Notes: a model not told the origin generated them from the letters alone. A DNA stretch of 60,757 nucleotides from Rhodobacteraceae bacterium MED-G08 (GCA_002457055.1 NTKT01000015.1:1-60757), one strand, 5' to 3'; numbered from the stretch's first letter, positions 44,990 through 54,786 are shown. Numbers and translations: made by a program.

Positions 44990-46399
44990 CTAATTAAAAT
45001 TTGGAATATTTACATAAGGCCATTTTGTGTGCTCATGCCATGCTTGGGCAATACTTAAAATATAGCCATCGGATCCTTTCGAGCCTATGAGTTGTATTCC
45101 GGCTGGCAAACCTGTTTTACCAAATCCAATTGGTATATTGACAACAGGCAAACCTAGCAAACCTGCTGGGATGGTTACTTGCATCCATCTGTGATAAGTA
45201 TCCATTTTTTCATTTTTAATAGACACTGGATAAATTTCTGCCAGATCAAATGGCCACACCTGAGTACTCGGCAAAACAAGTAAATCGAATTTTTCAAAGA
45301 GCTCTGATGCCGAGTTATACCATTTCGACTTCTTCAAAGCCGCAGTATATATATCTTGACCTGATAAGGACAAACCATTTTCGATTTCCCAAACAGCCTC
45401 AGGCTTTAAATTCTTCCGCTTCTCGATATCTTCGTAAATATCTCTCAATCCGTTCGTAATTTGCCAGGCACGTAAATCGCACCAAGACGTCCAAATGTCA
45501 TTCATCGCAAATGGAGCCTTTAGATCGTGAATAGTCGCACCGAGCGAAGACATTTCGTTCAAGGCATTTTGCGCTAGATCTAGCAATTCATCCTCAAAAG
45601 TTAGTGTTCCACCCCAATCCCCTAACCATCCAATCTTGATACCTTTCATACGTGGTTGTGCTGTAAAATTCGAAAAACTCTTACTCTGTGAAACATAAGA
45701 CTTATTGTCAAAATAATTTGCTTGAACATCCAAAAGCAAAGCCAAATCCTTTGGCGATCGGGCCATTGGACCTAAAGTTGAGAGCTGAGACAGGAAGATT
45801 TCCCCTGATGGCTCAGGAGGAACAAGTCCCCAAGTAGGACGCAGACCATAAACATTATTCCAAGCAGCTGGGTTTCTTAGAGACCCCATCATATCAGATC
45901 CGTCAGAAATACTTAGCATTCTGGCGGCTAACGCGACTGCAGCTCCTCCAGACGAGCCACCACATGTCCTGGTGAGATCATACGGGTTTTTAGTTTTACC
46001 GTACACCGGGTTGAAGGTGTTACTGCCCAGTCCAAACTCAGGCGTATTTGTCTTTCCAATAAATAATGCTCCTGCGGCTCTTAATCGAGCAACCATTTGA
46101 TCATCTTTTCGAGCTACTCTCTCGGAATACAAAGGAGATCCTTCGGTAGTTTTAAAACCTTTTACATTCGCTAGATCTTTAATTGCCATGGGCATCCCGC
46201 CCAAAGCCCCCCCAAGAGGGCACTCTGCTGATGTCAGCTTCTCACAGGCCTCTTTACTCAATATATTAACTAAAGCGTTAACTTTAGGATTGACTAACTC
46301 TATGCGAGCTAAAGTCTCCTGCATTAATTCTGAAACACTCAGCGCTCCAGCCTTAATAAGCGCTTTTTGTTCCCAAGCCTCTTTGTTTAAAATATCCAC
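44990..46399 (-). CDS. amidase of the amidase-signature family
   Basis: 469 residues with the Ser-cisSer-Lys triad: Lys in MAIKDLANVKGFKTTEGSPL, cis-Ser in TCGGSSGGAAVALAARM and nucleophile region SDGSDMMGSLRNPAAWN. The C-terminal LPVVNIPIGFGKTGLPAGIQ closes the fold. The family covers many amides, including indoleacetamide and aryl or aliphatic amides, and GatA; no GatB or GatC gene is near, so it is not the tRNA amidotransferase. Substrate unknown. It lies downstream of prfB on the same strand. Confidence 0.9.
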   Translation of the reverse strand: MDILNKEAWEQKALIKAGALSVSELMQETLARIELVNPKVNALVNILSKEACEKLTSAECPLGGALGGMPMAIKDLANVKGFKTTEGSPLYSERVARKDDQMVARLRAAGALFIGKTNTPEFGLGSNTFNPVYGKTKNPYDLTRTCGGSSGGAAVALAARMLSISDGSDMMGSLRNPAAWNNVYGLRPTWGLVPPEPSGEIFLSQLSTLGPMARSPKDLALLLDVQANYFDNKSYVSQSKSFSNFTAQPRMKGIKIGWLGDWGGTLTFEDELLDLAQNALNEMSSLGATIHDLKAPFAMNDIWTSWCDLRAWQITNGLRDIYEDIEKRKNLKPEAVWEIENGLSLSGQDIYTAALKKSKWYNSASELFEKFDLLVLPSTQVWPFDLAEIYPVSIKNEKMDTYHRWMQVTIPAGLLGLPVVNIPIGFGKTGLPAGIQLIGSKGSDGYILSIAQAWHEHTKWPYVNIPNFN

Positions 46400-46456
46400 T
46401 GTTTATCAATCACTTATCCAAAAGCTCTTAGTACTTTAAATTAAAAGTTATCAATT

Positions 46457-47578
46457 TCAAGATGTTGCCTCTGCTCTCGATTTACCAGATAAATCAAGGG
46501 CTAACGTTGCTGCCATAAATTCATCAATATTGCCGTCTAGCACGCCTTTCGTATCCGAAGTCTCATAAGAAGTTCTTAAGTCTTTAACCATTTGGTATGG
46601 ATGAAGCACATATGACCTGATTTGATTACCCCAACCGGCATCACCTTTATTCTCATGTGCTTCCGTAATTGCAGCATTTCTACGGTCTAACTCCATCTGG
46701 TAAAGCCTAGACTTTAGTGCCTTCATCGCTATATCCCGATTTTGATGCTGCGACTTTTCAGAACTTGTGACAACGATTCCAGTGGGATTATGTGTTATCC
46801 GAACTGCGGAGTCTGTTGTATTCACATGCTGTCCCCCCGCTCCAGATGAACGAAAAGTATCAATCCTGATGTCGTTAGGACTGATATCAATATCAATATT
46901 ATCATCTACAACGGGGTAAACCCATACTGAGCAAAAAGAGGTGTGCCTTTTTGCGGCTGAGTCAAAAGGTGAAATTCTTACTAATCGGTGCACACCACTT
47001 TCAGTTTTGAGCCATCCATAGGCATTTTGACCAGAGATTTTGTAACTTACAGATTTAAGTCCCGCTTCATCACCGGCCGTTTCTGACTGAAGTTCAACTT
47101 TATAACCTGACCTTTCAGCCCACCTTACATACATCCTAGAAATCATTCCTGCCCAATCACAACTTTCTGTACCTCCCGCTCCAGCATGAATCTCAAGAAA
47201 TGTATCATTGCCATCTGCCTCACCGTTCAATAAAGCCTCTAATTCTTTCGCTGAGGCCCTGTTTTTGAGCAGTTGTAAAGCTGTAACTACTTCTTGCAAT
47301 ATTTCTTCATCAGCTTCGATTTCAGCTAATTCGATTAAATCAATGTTCTCTTTCAATTCAGTACTCATTGCATCATGAGCATCCACCTGATCAATAAAAT
47401 TCTGCCGTTCCCGCATAAGCTTTTGGGCTTTATCAGGTTCATTCCAAAGATCAGGATCTTCCGTCAAAGCATCAAACTCTTCTCGCTTTTTTCTAACATT
47501 ATCCCAATCAAGCCTCTGCCTTAAGAGCGATAGAGATTTGTCGATTTCACTAATAATAATTTGTATGTCAGCGCGCAT
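46457..47578 (-). CDS. prfB: peptide chain release factor 2
   Basis: 373 residues. The peptidyl-hydrolase motif GGQ is in RSSGAGGQHVNTTDSAVRIT. The UGA-recognising region of RF2 lies in the middle of the protein. The gene is one unbroken frame: at residues 22-24 it reads AGG-CTT-GAT, where the E. coli gene has CTT-TGA-C and needs a programmed +1 frameshift. Autoregulation by that frameshift is therefore absent here. It lies 64 bases downstream of mrcA. Confidence 0.96.
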   Translation of the reverse strand: MRADIQIIISEIDKSLSLLRQRLDWDNVRKKREEFDALTEDPDLWNEPDKAQKLMRERQNFIDQVDAHDAMSTELKENIDLIELAEIEADEEILQEVVTALQLLKNRASAKELEALLNGEADGNDTFLEIHAGAGGTESCDWAGMISRMYVRWAERSGYKVELQSETAGDEAGLKSVSYKISGQNAYGWLKTESGVHRLVRISPFDSAAKRHTSFCSVWVYPVVDDNIDIDISPNDIRIDTFRSSGAGGQHVNTTDSAVRITHNPTGIVVTSSEKSQHQNRDIAMKALKSRLYQMELDRRNAAITEAHENKGDAGWGNQIRSYVLHPYQMVKDLRTSYETSDTKGVLDGNIDEFMAATLALDLSGKSRAEATS

Positions 47579-47642
47579 ATCTGAAACTTACCCCACTAGC
47601 AGTCAGGAAGTTAGTTAAACCAGTGATACGTCAAGAGCAAGC

Positions 47643-50252
47643 TCAGTATAAACCGCCTGCGCTTAAAGTTCCCAACGTTGCTTTAGGGGCTACTAGAACT
47701 GTTTCCCCAGTGGTTGTTTTGATTTCTCGAAGAACTGTTTCACCGGGCTTGATCAAGGTAAAATTACTACCCATTGCAAAGCCCCCATCAAAAGTTAAGC
47801 CAAACTTTGGTTCCTCACCATCCCGAAAAAATTCCGCAACAACGTGCTCACCGTCGGCATGATCTGGAAGCCGCTCTCCAGAGTATCTATCGATTTTTAT
47901 AAACTTACCGCCTTGCGGTATTATAAAATCAGCTCCTCCATAAATCTCCGATACAGCGGACATGAACTCATTAAAAACAGGACCACACATGGAACCACCC
48001 CCGGACCCCCGTCCCAAAGGCCGCGGAATGTCATGCCCAATGTAGCAGCCTGCCACAATGTTGGACGTGAAGCCTAAAAACCAGACATCTTTTGCTTCAT
48101 TGGTAGTGCCAGTTTTTCCTGCGGTTGGAACTGCTAGATTAACTGTCCTTCTAGCGGTGCCACGAGAGACTACCCCCTCCATCATAGATGTTAACTGGTA
48201 AGCTGTTATTCGGTCCATAACGCGCTCTCTATTAGTTAAAATCGTAGGAACATCTCCCAAAGATAGTTGATCAATTCCGCAATCTAAGCAAATTCGCTGA
48301 TCATGCTTAAATATAGTTTTACCATATCGATCTTGTATTCTATCTACCATAGTAGGCATAACTCTTTCGCCACCATTTGCAAACATGGCGTAGGCTGCTA
48401 CCATCCGATATAATGTTGTTTCCTCGGAACCAAGAGAGTTTGCAAGGAATTCTTTCATATTATCATATACGCCAAATTTTTCAGCATACTCCGCAATTAT
48501 ATCTAGACCCACCTCTCGAGCTAAACGAATTGTCATGAGATTTCGTGACATTTCTATTCCAGTCCGAAGTGGAGTTGGACCATAAAATTTATCATTCGAA
48601 TTCTTGGGACGCCACAAACCTTGAGGGGTATCGATCTCAATTGGAGCATCTACAACAACTGTAGCTGGAGAATACCCGCTATCTAAAGCTGAGGCGTAAA
48701 CAAATGGTTTAAAACTGGATCCAGGCTGCCTTTTTGCTTGTGTAGCGCGGTTAAAAACCGACGATTCATAAGAGAAGCCCCCCTGCATTGCAATAACGCG
48801 TCCATTGTTGACGTCCATTGCCATAAAGGCGCCTTGAACTTCACTAACTTGCCGCAAACTCCAATGCGAAAAATTACCATCCTGATCATTAAGCCTTCGG
48901 ACTAGAACAACATCTCCAATATTAACAAAATCTGAAAATTGCCCAACTACATCTACCAGCTTTCCCGAAGCAAAAACCTTTTTAATCCAAGTCATATCAG
49001 TTGGTGGAATCCAATTACCTTCAGCTGTATCCTCAATCCCCTCAATGCCAATACGCAATTCAGAATTTTCAATTCCAAGAATAACCGCTGGGATCCATTG
49101 ACCATCTAAATTTATGTCCCTAGGTAGATTTAAACTAGCCAATGAATTTTGCCACTTTGCCTCATCACTTAAAATTGCAAACGGTATCTTTTTGCCAGTA
49201 CCTCGCCAAATGCCTTGCTTACGGTCATATTGTTGAAGACCTCTCTGTAAAGCCAGAGCAGCTTTTTGCTGCAAAATTGGATCAAAAGTCGATCGCACCG
49301 TCAGACCTCCCGTAAAGAACTCTTCTTCTCCAAAAGTCCCGCTGAGTTGCCTTCTTATTTCATCTGTGAAGTAGTTACGACTAGGCAATCTGGATCGAAA
49401 ACCTGTATAATCCCGACCCTGCACCGATTTTATGGGTTGTGTTAATTCATACTCATAAATTCTCTTAGGAAGATAACCATTCTGGAACATTTCTTTCAAA
49501 ACATAATTACGCCTTTCCAATAAACGTTCTTTCTCACGAACAGGATGATAATCTGATGGTGCCTTAGGCAAAGCAGCCAGAAATGCTGCTTCATGTGGAG
49601 CTAATTCATCTAAAGTTTTATTAAAGTAAGTCTGAGAAGCAGCTGTTACTCCATAAGAATTCTGACCCAAGAAGATCTCATTTAAGTAAAGTTCGAGAAT
49701 TTGTTCTTTTGTCAAACTTCTCTCAATACGAGTAGCCAATATTATCTCTTTAACCTTTCGCTCCGCTCTTCGAGAACGATCCAGTAGGAAATTCTTCATA
49801 ACTTGCTGCGTTATTGTTGATGCTCCCCGTATTCGCTTACCTCTCGACTGAACTGCATCGACTAAAGCGGCTAAAATACCTCTCATATCATAACCCGGAT
49901 GCTCATAAAAATTTTTATCTTCTGCGGAAATAAACGCATTTTTTATCAAATCTGGGATTTGATTTGCTGGCGTAAATAACCGTCTTTCTTTTGCAAATTC
50001 ATCAATTATTTTTCCCTCCGCGGAATAAATTCGGCTAATAGTTGGAGGTTTGTACTGAGCAAGAAATTCATGGCTTGGCAAATCGCGGCCATAAACCCAA
50101 AAAATACCACCTAAAGACAGCCCACAAACAATGGTACTCATAGTAATAAGAGTAAAAATAGTGCCCAAAAAGCCGAACACACTGCGAACAAATTGACTAA
50201 GCAATTCTATAATTCGCAGCTTTATGAAAAATGGTAACCTCAGTTCGAGCAT
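47643..50252 (-). CDS. mrcA: penicillin-binding protein 1A (bifunctional)
   Basis: 869-residue class A PBP. After an N-terminal membrane helix (about residues 30-55), the GT51 transglycosylase domain has the catalytic Glu in FISAEDKNFYEHPGYDMRG and the GASTITQQVMKNFLL motif. An OB-like insert follows. The transpeptidase domain has SxxK in PGSSFKPFVYA, SRN in EMSRNLMTIRLA and KTG in AGKTGTTNEAKD. It follows amiC by 18 bases and precedes prfB, a gene order conserved in Rhodobacterales. Confidence 0.96.
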   Translation of the reverse strand: MLELRLPFFIKLRIIELLSQFVRSVFGFLGTIFTLITMSTIVCGLSLGGIFWVYGRDLPSHEFLAQYKPPTISRIYSAEGKIIDEFAKERRLFTPANQIPDLIKNAFISAEDKNFYEHPGYDMRGILAALVDAVQSRGKRIRGASTITQQVMKNFLLDRSRRAERKVKEIILATRIERSLTKEQILELYLNEIFLGQNSYGVTAASQTYFNKTLDELAPHEAAFLAALPKAPSDYHPVREKERLLERRNYVLKEMFQNGYLPKRIYEYELTQPIKSVQGRDYTGFRSRLPSRNYFTDEIRRQLSGTFGEEEFFTGGLTVRSTFDPILQQKAALALQRGLQQYDRKQGIWRGTGKKIPFAILSDEAKWQNSLASLNLPRDINLDGQWIPAVILGIENSELRIGIEGIEDTAEGNWIPPTDMTWIKKVFASGKLVDVVGQFSDFVNIGDVVLVRRLNDQDGNFSHWSLRQVSEVQGAFMAMDVNNGRVIAMQGGFSYESSVFNRATQAKRQPGSSFKPFVYASALDSGYSPATVVVDAPIEIDTPQGLWRPKNSNDKFYGPTPLRTGIEMSRNLMTIRLAREVGLDIIAEYAEKFGVYDNMKEFLANSLGSEETTLYRMVAAYAMFANGGERVMPTMVDRIQDRYGKTIFKHDQRICLDCGIDQLSLGDVPTILTNRERVMDRITAYQLTSMMEGVVSRGTARRTVNLAVPTAGKTGTTNEAKDVWFLGFTSNIVAGCYIGHDIPRPLGRGSGGGSMCGPVFNEFMSAVSEIYGGADFIIPQGGKFIKIDRYSGERLPDHADGEHVVAEFFRDGEEPKFGLTFDGGFAMGSNFTLIKPGETVLREIKTTTGETVLVAPKATLGTLSAGGLY

Positions 50253-50270
50253 TATATTTTATGTTCCGCG

Positions 50271-51476
50271 TCATTTCATTCTATTCTTTGCAAACAACTG
50301 ATCCTCTTCAATCCACTCTAAAATTCCTGAAGATATCGCTAACGCAAATTTCTCAGCCCACTCTTGATCTTGTAAGTTTTTTAAATCAGAACTCGTAGAC
50401 ATGAAACCAGTTTCGATCAAAATTGAGGGTACACTAGGTAGCTTTAGTACAGAAAAGTTTGCCTTTCGTGAAGGTTTAGGGTTTAGCTTAATATCAAAGG
50501 TTTCCAAATTTTCTATAATTGATTTTGACAATGTATTGGATCGCACAGTATTCTCCCGTCTCAACAGACCCATTAAGGTAGATGTTACTGCTGTTTCTGC
50601 GCCTGAAAGATCTAGACCAGAAATAAGTTCGTTTCCACCATGCCTGGCAGCCAATCTTGCACTCGCTTTGTCAGAAGCTTCGTTTGATAGAGTGTAGACA
50701 GTTGATCCAGACGCCTTACCCTTTTTAACAGTGTCTGCATGCAAAGAAATAAATAGATCGGCACCAACTTGAACTGCTAATGTAAGTCTTTTATCCAATG
50801 AAGTAAATTCATCGGTTTTTCTAGTTAGAATGACGGTTGTGTTATCAAGAGCGTTCATTTCTTCCGCTACCACCCTAGCCAAAGTGAGCATTAAATCTGA
50901 TTCTCGAATACTTTCAACCTTCGCACCGGGATCTAATCCACCGTGACCCGGATCAATAACTACAGTCAAATTATTATTTGTATTTTCAAAGTCCTCATTT
51001 TTCAAACCGATTGGTAACGTATCAAAGCGGTCGTCAGCAAAAACTCTAACCATTTTATTGAAATCTTCCTGTTCGATTGGAACCAGTGCAAAACTTAGTT
51101 CTGCATCCAAACCGTGCAATTTATGTTGGTCCATGGTTAGATTGTGGACTTTTGCTGGTTTGGCTAATTCGATAGAAATAGTTGACCACCCATCTAAACC
51201 TTTCGAAAATTTTATTTCTCCTAAAAGTGGTGAACTTGTTACTTCTAAATTTTCAAGACCTTTGACAGCAGATGTATGCAATTCAAGGACAATCCTATTG
51301 GGATGATTAAAACTATAAACTCTGAATGGTACCGCCTCATCCAATTTTAATCGGAAATCATAAATAGCATTGAAATCTGAAGCATTCGCCATTTGAAATA
51401 TTGGATGGCTACCAATTTTAGGTCCGAAATTTGCCCATATCAGGTACAACAAAAACAATATTTTTATATATTTCAT
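50271..51476 (-). CDS. amiC: N-acetylmuramoyl-L-alanine amidase
   Basis: 401 residues: a signal peptide (about 1-32), an N-terminal AMIN domain that binds peptidoglycan or septal components (about 35-140), and an Amidase_3 zinc domain from VVIDPGHGGLDPGAKVE through LFISLHADTVKKG to ILIETGFMSTSSD, with the zinc His and Glu ligands. It splits septal peptidoglycan during cell separation. It lies two bases after the aminotransferase stop and 18 before mrcA. Confidence 0.93.
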   Translation of the reverse strand: MKYIKILFLLYLIWANFGPKIGSHPIFQMANASDFNAIYDFRLKLDEAVPFRVYSFNHPNRIVLELHTSAVKGLENLEVTSSPLLGEIKFSKGLDGWSTISIELAKPAKVHNLTMDQHKLHGLDAELSFALVPIEQEDFNKMVRVFADDRFDTLPIGLKNEDFENTNNNLTVVIDPGHGGLDPGAKVESIRESDLMLTLARVVAEEMNALDNTTVILTRKTDEFTSLDKRLTLAVQVGADLFISLHADTVKKGKASGSTVYTLSNEASDKASARLAARHGGNELISGLDLSGAETAVTSTLMGLLRRENTVRSNTLSKSIIENLETFDIKLNPKPSRKANFSVLKLPSVPSILIETGFMSTSSDLKNLQDQEWAEKFALAISSGILEWIEEDQLFAKNRMK

Positions 51477-51477
51477 T

Positions 51478-52626
51478 TTAAAGTCTGTAATTGCTCATGA
51501 AATTATTAAGTCGTCTTAATCCCTTCTTTAGGTCTGAAGTGCTGCAAGCGTACGACAACCGAACAGTTTCAAGTCCACGCTCCGGATCAAAATCACTCCC
51601 TGGAGTTATTGCTACACGCACCTCTTCCAAAATTGCTTTGCAGAAATTTAGGCTATTATCTGTATACTCCGAAACATCTATGTAAAAGTAAAAAGCACCA
51701 TCTGGAGGGGCAAATTTTTTAAAACCGATTTTGGGTAGTTGCTGTATTAGCAAAGCTCGATTTGCTCTATATGTTTTGAGATTTTGATTTAACTCATCAT
51801 GAGAATCCAATGCGCCCAGAGCCGCGACTTGTGATATGTGGGGCGCGCAAATAAATAGATTTTGTGCTAATCTTTCGAATTGCCGAATGTAATCATCAGG
51901 AACGACTATCCACCCTAATCTCCAACCGGTCATGGAAAAATATTTGGAAAATGAATTTATAACAAAACAGTCATCAGAAATTTCTAAAGCGGATACAGCC
52001 CTCGCATCATATTCAATTCCATGATAAATTTCATCGCTAATGAAAACTGTTTGCTTCCGATCACATGCCTCCATCAGCCCCTCAAGTTCATCTTTATTTA
52101 ACATAGATCCTGTTGGGTTAGCTGGTGAAGCAATTAGTAAACCATCAAGGTTATTATCGATAATGTCAGTAGCTACAGGTTGGAACTTATTATCATTTGT
52201 TGTCTTTATCGCACACGTATTTAGACTAAGAGCTTTGAGAATTTGCCTGTAACTTGGGTAGCCAGGCGATCCTATTCCCACAGTATCACCAACATCAAAT
52301 AGCCCTGTGAAGGCGAGTATAAATGATCCCGATGAACCAGGTGTTACTATAATTCTGCCTGGATCGACTTTAATTTTGTACCATCGCCAGTATAAATCAG
52401 CTATTTTTTCTCTTAATTCTGGGATACCCAACGCAACAGTGTAACCCATCGTAGAGTCAGACAAACCATTTATCACTTTTTCTTTAGCCAAGGTGGGGGC
52501 TCCAGTGCCAGGCTGCCCAACCTCCAAATGTATTACTTCATGCCCTAATTTCTCAATTTGTCGGGCGGCCTCCATAACATCCATAACGATAAATGGATCC
52601 ACTCTACCACGAGCTGAGTTCTTCAT
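51478..52626 (-). CDS. PLP-dependent class I/II aminotransferase
   Basis: About 382 residues of fold-type I. The PLP Lys is in FVINSFSKYFSMTGWRLGWI, preceded by ISDEIYHGIEYD and ASPANPTGSMLNKDEL. The N-terminal segment RGRVDPFIVMDVMEAA is typical of the group annotated as aspartate or alanine aminotransferases in Roseobacters; the true donor and acceptor are unknown. The ATG at 52626 agrees with that N terminus; a longer frame begins at 52659. It lies directly upstream of amiC on the same strand and is divergent from the DsbA-like gene. Confidence 0.9.
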   Translation of the reverse strand: MKNSARGRVDPFIVMDVMEAARQIEKLGHEVIHLEVGQPGTGAPTLAKEKVINGLSDSTMGYTVALGIPELREKIADLYWRWYKIKVDPGRIIVTPGSSGSFILAFTGLFDVGDTVGIGSPGYPSYRQILKALSLNTCAIKTTNDNKFQPVATDIIDNNLDGLLIASPANPTGSMLNKDELEGLMEACDRKQTVFISDEIYHGIEYDARAVSALEISDDCFVINSFSKYFSMTGWRLGWIVVPDDYIRQFERLAQNLFICAPHISQVAALGALDSHDELNQNLKTYRANRALLIQQLPKIGFKKFAPPDGAFYFYIDVSEYTDNSLNFCKAILEEVRVAITPGSDFDPERGLETVRLSYACSTSDLKKGLRRLNNFMSNYRL

Positions 52627-52642
52627 CCTAATATTCCAAAAG

Positions 52643-52730
52643 TTCTTTTTAAAGTTCAAATCAATTGTAATTACTGTATACCCAAAAAGATATATAATAT
52701 ATTAAAGAGACAAGTTGAACTTTTTAAGAA
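52643..52730. repeat. imperfect inverted repeat in the aminotransferase-dsbA divergent region
   Basis: Bases 52643-52659 (TTCTTTTTAAAGTTCAA) are nearly the reverse complement of 52715-52730 (TTGAACTTTTTAAGAA). The arms are about 55 bases apart and enclose an AT-rich stretch with TATAAT at 52693. This may be a pair of binding sites for a regulator that controls both genes. Confidence 0.45.
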
Positions 52731-52771
52731 TAGCTTTAAAACGCCTTTAACACGTTCAAAAAATCGGAGAG

Positions 52772-53566
52772 TTGATCTTAGATCAAGTCACTTGCAGCGC
52801 ACTTAAGTTTGGTAAAATTTTGTATAAAGCACTATTAACGTCAATATTTCTCTTTGCATTCAGTTCAATGGTGATTGCGCTAGATTTAAACAATTTAACA
52901 AATACAGATCGAGAAGTTTTGCAAAAAGAAATTCGACGATACATTCTTGAAAACCCAGATATAATTTTTGAAGCTGCCGATCTTGTTAGAAAGCGGGAAG
53001 CGGCAATCGAAATTCTTGAAGATGAAGAGCTGATCAAATCCAATTATGAAGATATATTTTATGACAATTACTCTTATGTCGGAGGAAACTTAGACGGCGA
53101 TATAACGTTGGTGGAATTTGTAGATTATAAATGTAGCTATTGTCGAAAAGCCGCTGAAATAGTTAGAGAATTACTGAAAGAAGATGACAATATTCGATTT
53201 ATTGTTAAAGAATTTCCTATTTTAGGGGAAGCTTCACTTACTACCTCAAAATTCGCAATAGCAGTTAAGAATATTGGTGGATCAGAGAAATATAAATTAG
53301 CTCATGAGATCCTTTTGACACTTACTGCAGAGCCGAATGAAATTTATCTTCGAAGAATAGCCACAGAACTAAAACTAGACCCCAATGAACTTCTTAAAGA
53401 AATGAAATCCGATGCAGTTTTAAAGGAAATTTCTCGAACTGCAGAATTAGCTAAAAAACTTCAAATCAGTGGGACACCAACATTTATTTTGGGTAGCCAA
53501 TTTCTGCGTGGATTTGTACCTTTAGAGATGCTTTTACAGGTGGCTCAATCCGAGAGAAAAAAATGA
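52772..53566 (+). CDS. DsbA-family periplasmic thiol-disulfide oxidoreductase
   Basis: 264 residues as drawn. A hydrophobic signal segment (about residues 19-36) is followed by a helical region and a thioredoxin fold with CSYC at 121-124 and the cis-Pro in ISGTPTFILG. This resembles the ScsC/DsbA-Com1 group found in Alphaproteobacteria. The start is unsure: TTG at 52772 has GGAGA almost touching it, and TTG at 52820 would give a neater signal peptide. Confidence 0.87.
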   Translation: MILDQVTCSALKFGKILYKALLTSIFLFAFSSMVIALDLNNLTNTDREVLQKEIRRYILENPDIIFEAADLVRKREAAIEILEDEELIKSNYEDIFYDNYSYVGGNLDGDITLVEFVDYKCSYCRKAAEIVRELLKEDDNIRFIVKEFPILGEASLTTSKFAIAVKNIGGSEKYKLAHEILLTLTAEPNEIYLRRIATELKLDPNELLKEMKSDAVLKEISRTAELAKKLQISGTPTFILGSQFLRGFVPLEMLLQVAQSERKK

Positions 53567-53579
53567 CGAGACAAAAGTT

Positions 53580-54461
53580 TCAGTTTGTCACCCCTACTTT
53601 TTTTATAAAATTGTCGATCATTTCAGCAGTCTCCAAGGGATATTGATCAACAAAAAAATGCCCCCCTGGCATTTCTATCCCTGAATAAAGTTTCCCTTTT
53701 GTTTTCCAAACAGAGTCCATATCAAACGTTTTTGCCATAACCCCATCCCTCCCCCATACAGCGGCAAATGGTACTTTAATTGGGGAATTACCGTCAGCAG
53801 CCTCATGATGCTGATCAATGTGATATGCTGCTCTATAATCATCACACATTGCGCGGATACAGGATTTATTTTTCCAGCTTTTTTGATAAGCATTTAGTTG
53901 GTTTTTTGAAAAAGCATTAATGCCAGTGGCACCCCATCCTTGGAGACAGCTATTATAAAATTGATCAGGGTCCCTTTCTATAAGTTTTTCAGGAACTGGA
54001 AAAGGTTGGGATAGAAAAAACCAATGATAGTATGAGAAAGCTAATGATGCAGATAGCTCGGTAAATACTGTCTTCGTTGGGACTATATCCATAAACATCG
54101 TGGAAGATACTAATTCTGGATTATCTATGGCCAGCCGATATGCAACTCGAGCACCTCTGTCATGGCCAATGATATGCGCCTTTTTGATATTTCGGGATTT
54201 TAAAATAGCAACGACATCTTTTGCCATATTGCGAAAAGTATAATTTTCATAACCTAGTGGCTTAGCTGATTGACCATATCCGCGTAGGTCAGGGCAAATA
54301 ACGTGATAGCCGTTTGATAGTAACGGGGCTACATTAGCCCACATCGCGTGGGTTTGAGGAAATCCATGTAAGAGGACGACAGGGATACCCTTGCCGTTAT
54401 CAACAAAGAATATATCACAATCTTTTAAAACTAAACGATGTTTTTTAAATCCTCCAAACAT
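53580..54461 (-). CDS. alpha/beta hydrolase, haloacetate (fluoroacetate) dehalogenase type
   Basis: 293 residues with an alpha/beta fold and an Asp nucleophile: Asp101 in IGHDRGARVAYRLA, with Arg102 and Arg105 placed as the carboxylate-binding pair of fluoroacetate dehalogenase. Further matches are Asp125 (MFMDIVP), His146-Trp147 (YYHWFFLSQPFP) and Tyr209 (DDYRAAY), the last three making the halide pocket, and His268 (GGHFF). All catalytic positions I recall from the Rhodopseudomonas enzyme are conserved. The fold also includes epoxide hydrolases, but those lack the two Arg. Convergent with the DsbA-like gene. Confidence 0.87.
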   Translation of the reverse strand: MFGGFKKHRLVLKDCDIFFVDNGKGIPVVLLHGFPQTHAMWANVAPLLSNGYHVICPDLRGYGQSAKPLGYENYTFRNMAKDVVAILKSRNIKKAHIIGHDRGARVAYRLAIDNPELVSSTMFMDIVPTKTVFTELSASLAFSYYHWFFLSQPFPVPEKLIERDPDQFYNSCLQGWGATGINAFSKNQLNAYQKSWKNKSCIRAMCDDYRAAYHIDQHHEAADGNSPIKVPFAAVWGRDGVMAKTFDMDSVWKTKGKLYSGIEMPGGHFFVDQYPLETAEMIDNFIKKVGVTN

Positions 54462-54786
54462 GCAAAGCCCGATGTTTGTTATTTACGAATTATTTCTTAA
54501 ACCCAAAGAGATAGTTAACAATATCATAGTCGCAAATTTGTAACCTGAACAGTCTAATATTTATTCAATCTTTTTATTTTAACTTTTATATATTGGGTAC
54601 GAATTACTCAACCAGATGCGTCAATCAGCACCATTTTTTAACTAGCTTCTTCTTAAACTCCTGCTATCTATTACTCAAATCGAAAGTGAAATGTTTATTT
54701 TTTTGACATATTTAATTTTATGAATATGTTGTTTTACGGAATGTCAGAAAGTATGCTTTCAAACGACCCAAGTGGAAGAGAAAATA
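54462..54786. other. 325-base divergent gap between the hydrolase and hemA
   Basis: AT-rich, with no open frame of note. The hemA side holds a good promoter at 54703-54730 and a small inverted repeat GAAAG-TATG-CTTTC (54747-54760) in the leader. I see no FNR-type box (TTGAT-N4-ATCAA) of the kind found upstream of hemA in Rhodobacter. The hydrolase side shows no clear promoter. Confidence 0.7.
54703..54730 (+). promoter_or_regulatory. promoter for hemA
   Basis: A perfect -35 box TTGACA (54703-54708), 16 bases and TATGTT (54725-54730) give a predicted start near 54737, about 50 bases before the hemA ATG. Confidence 0.6.
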
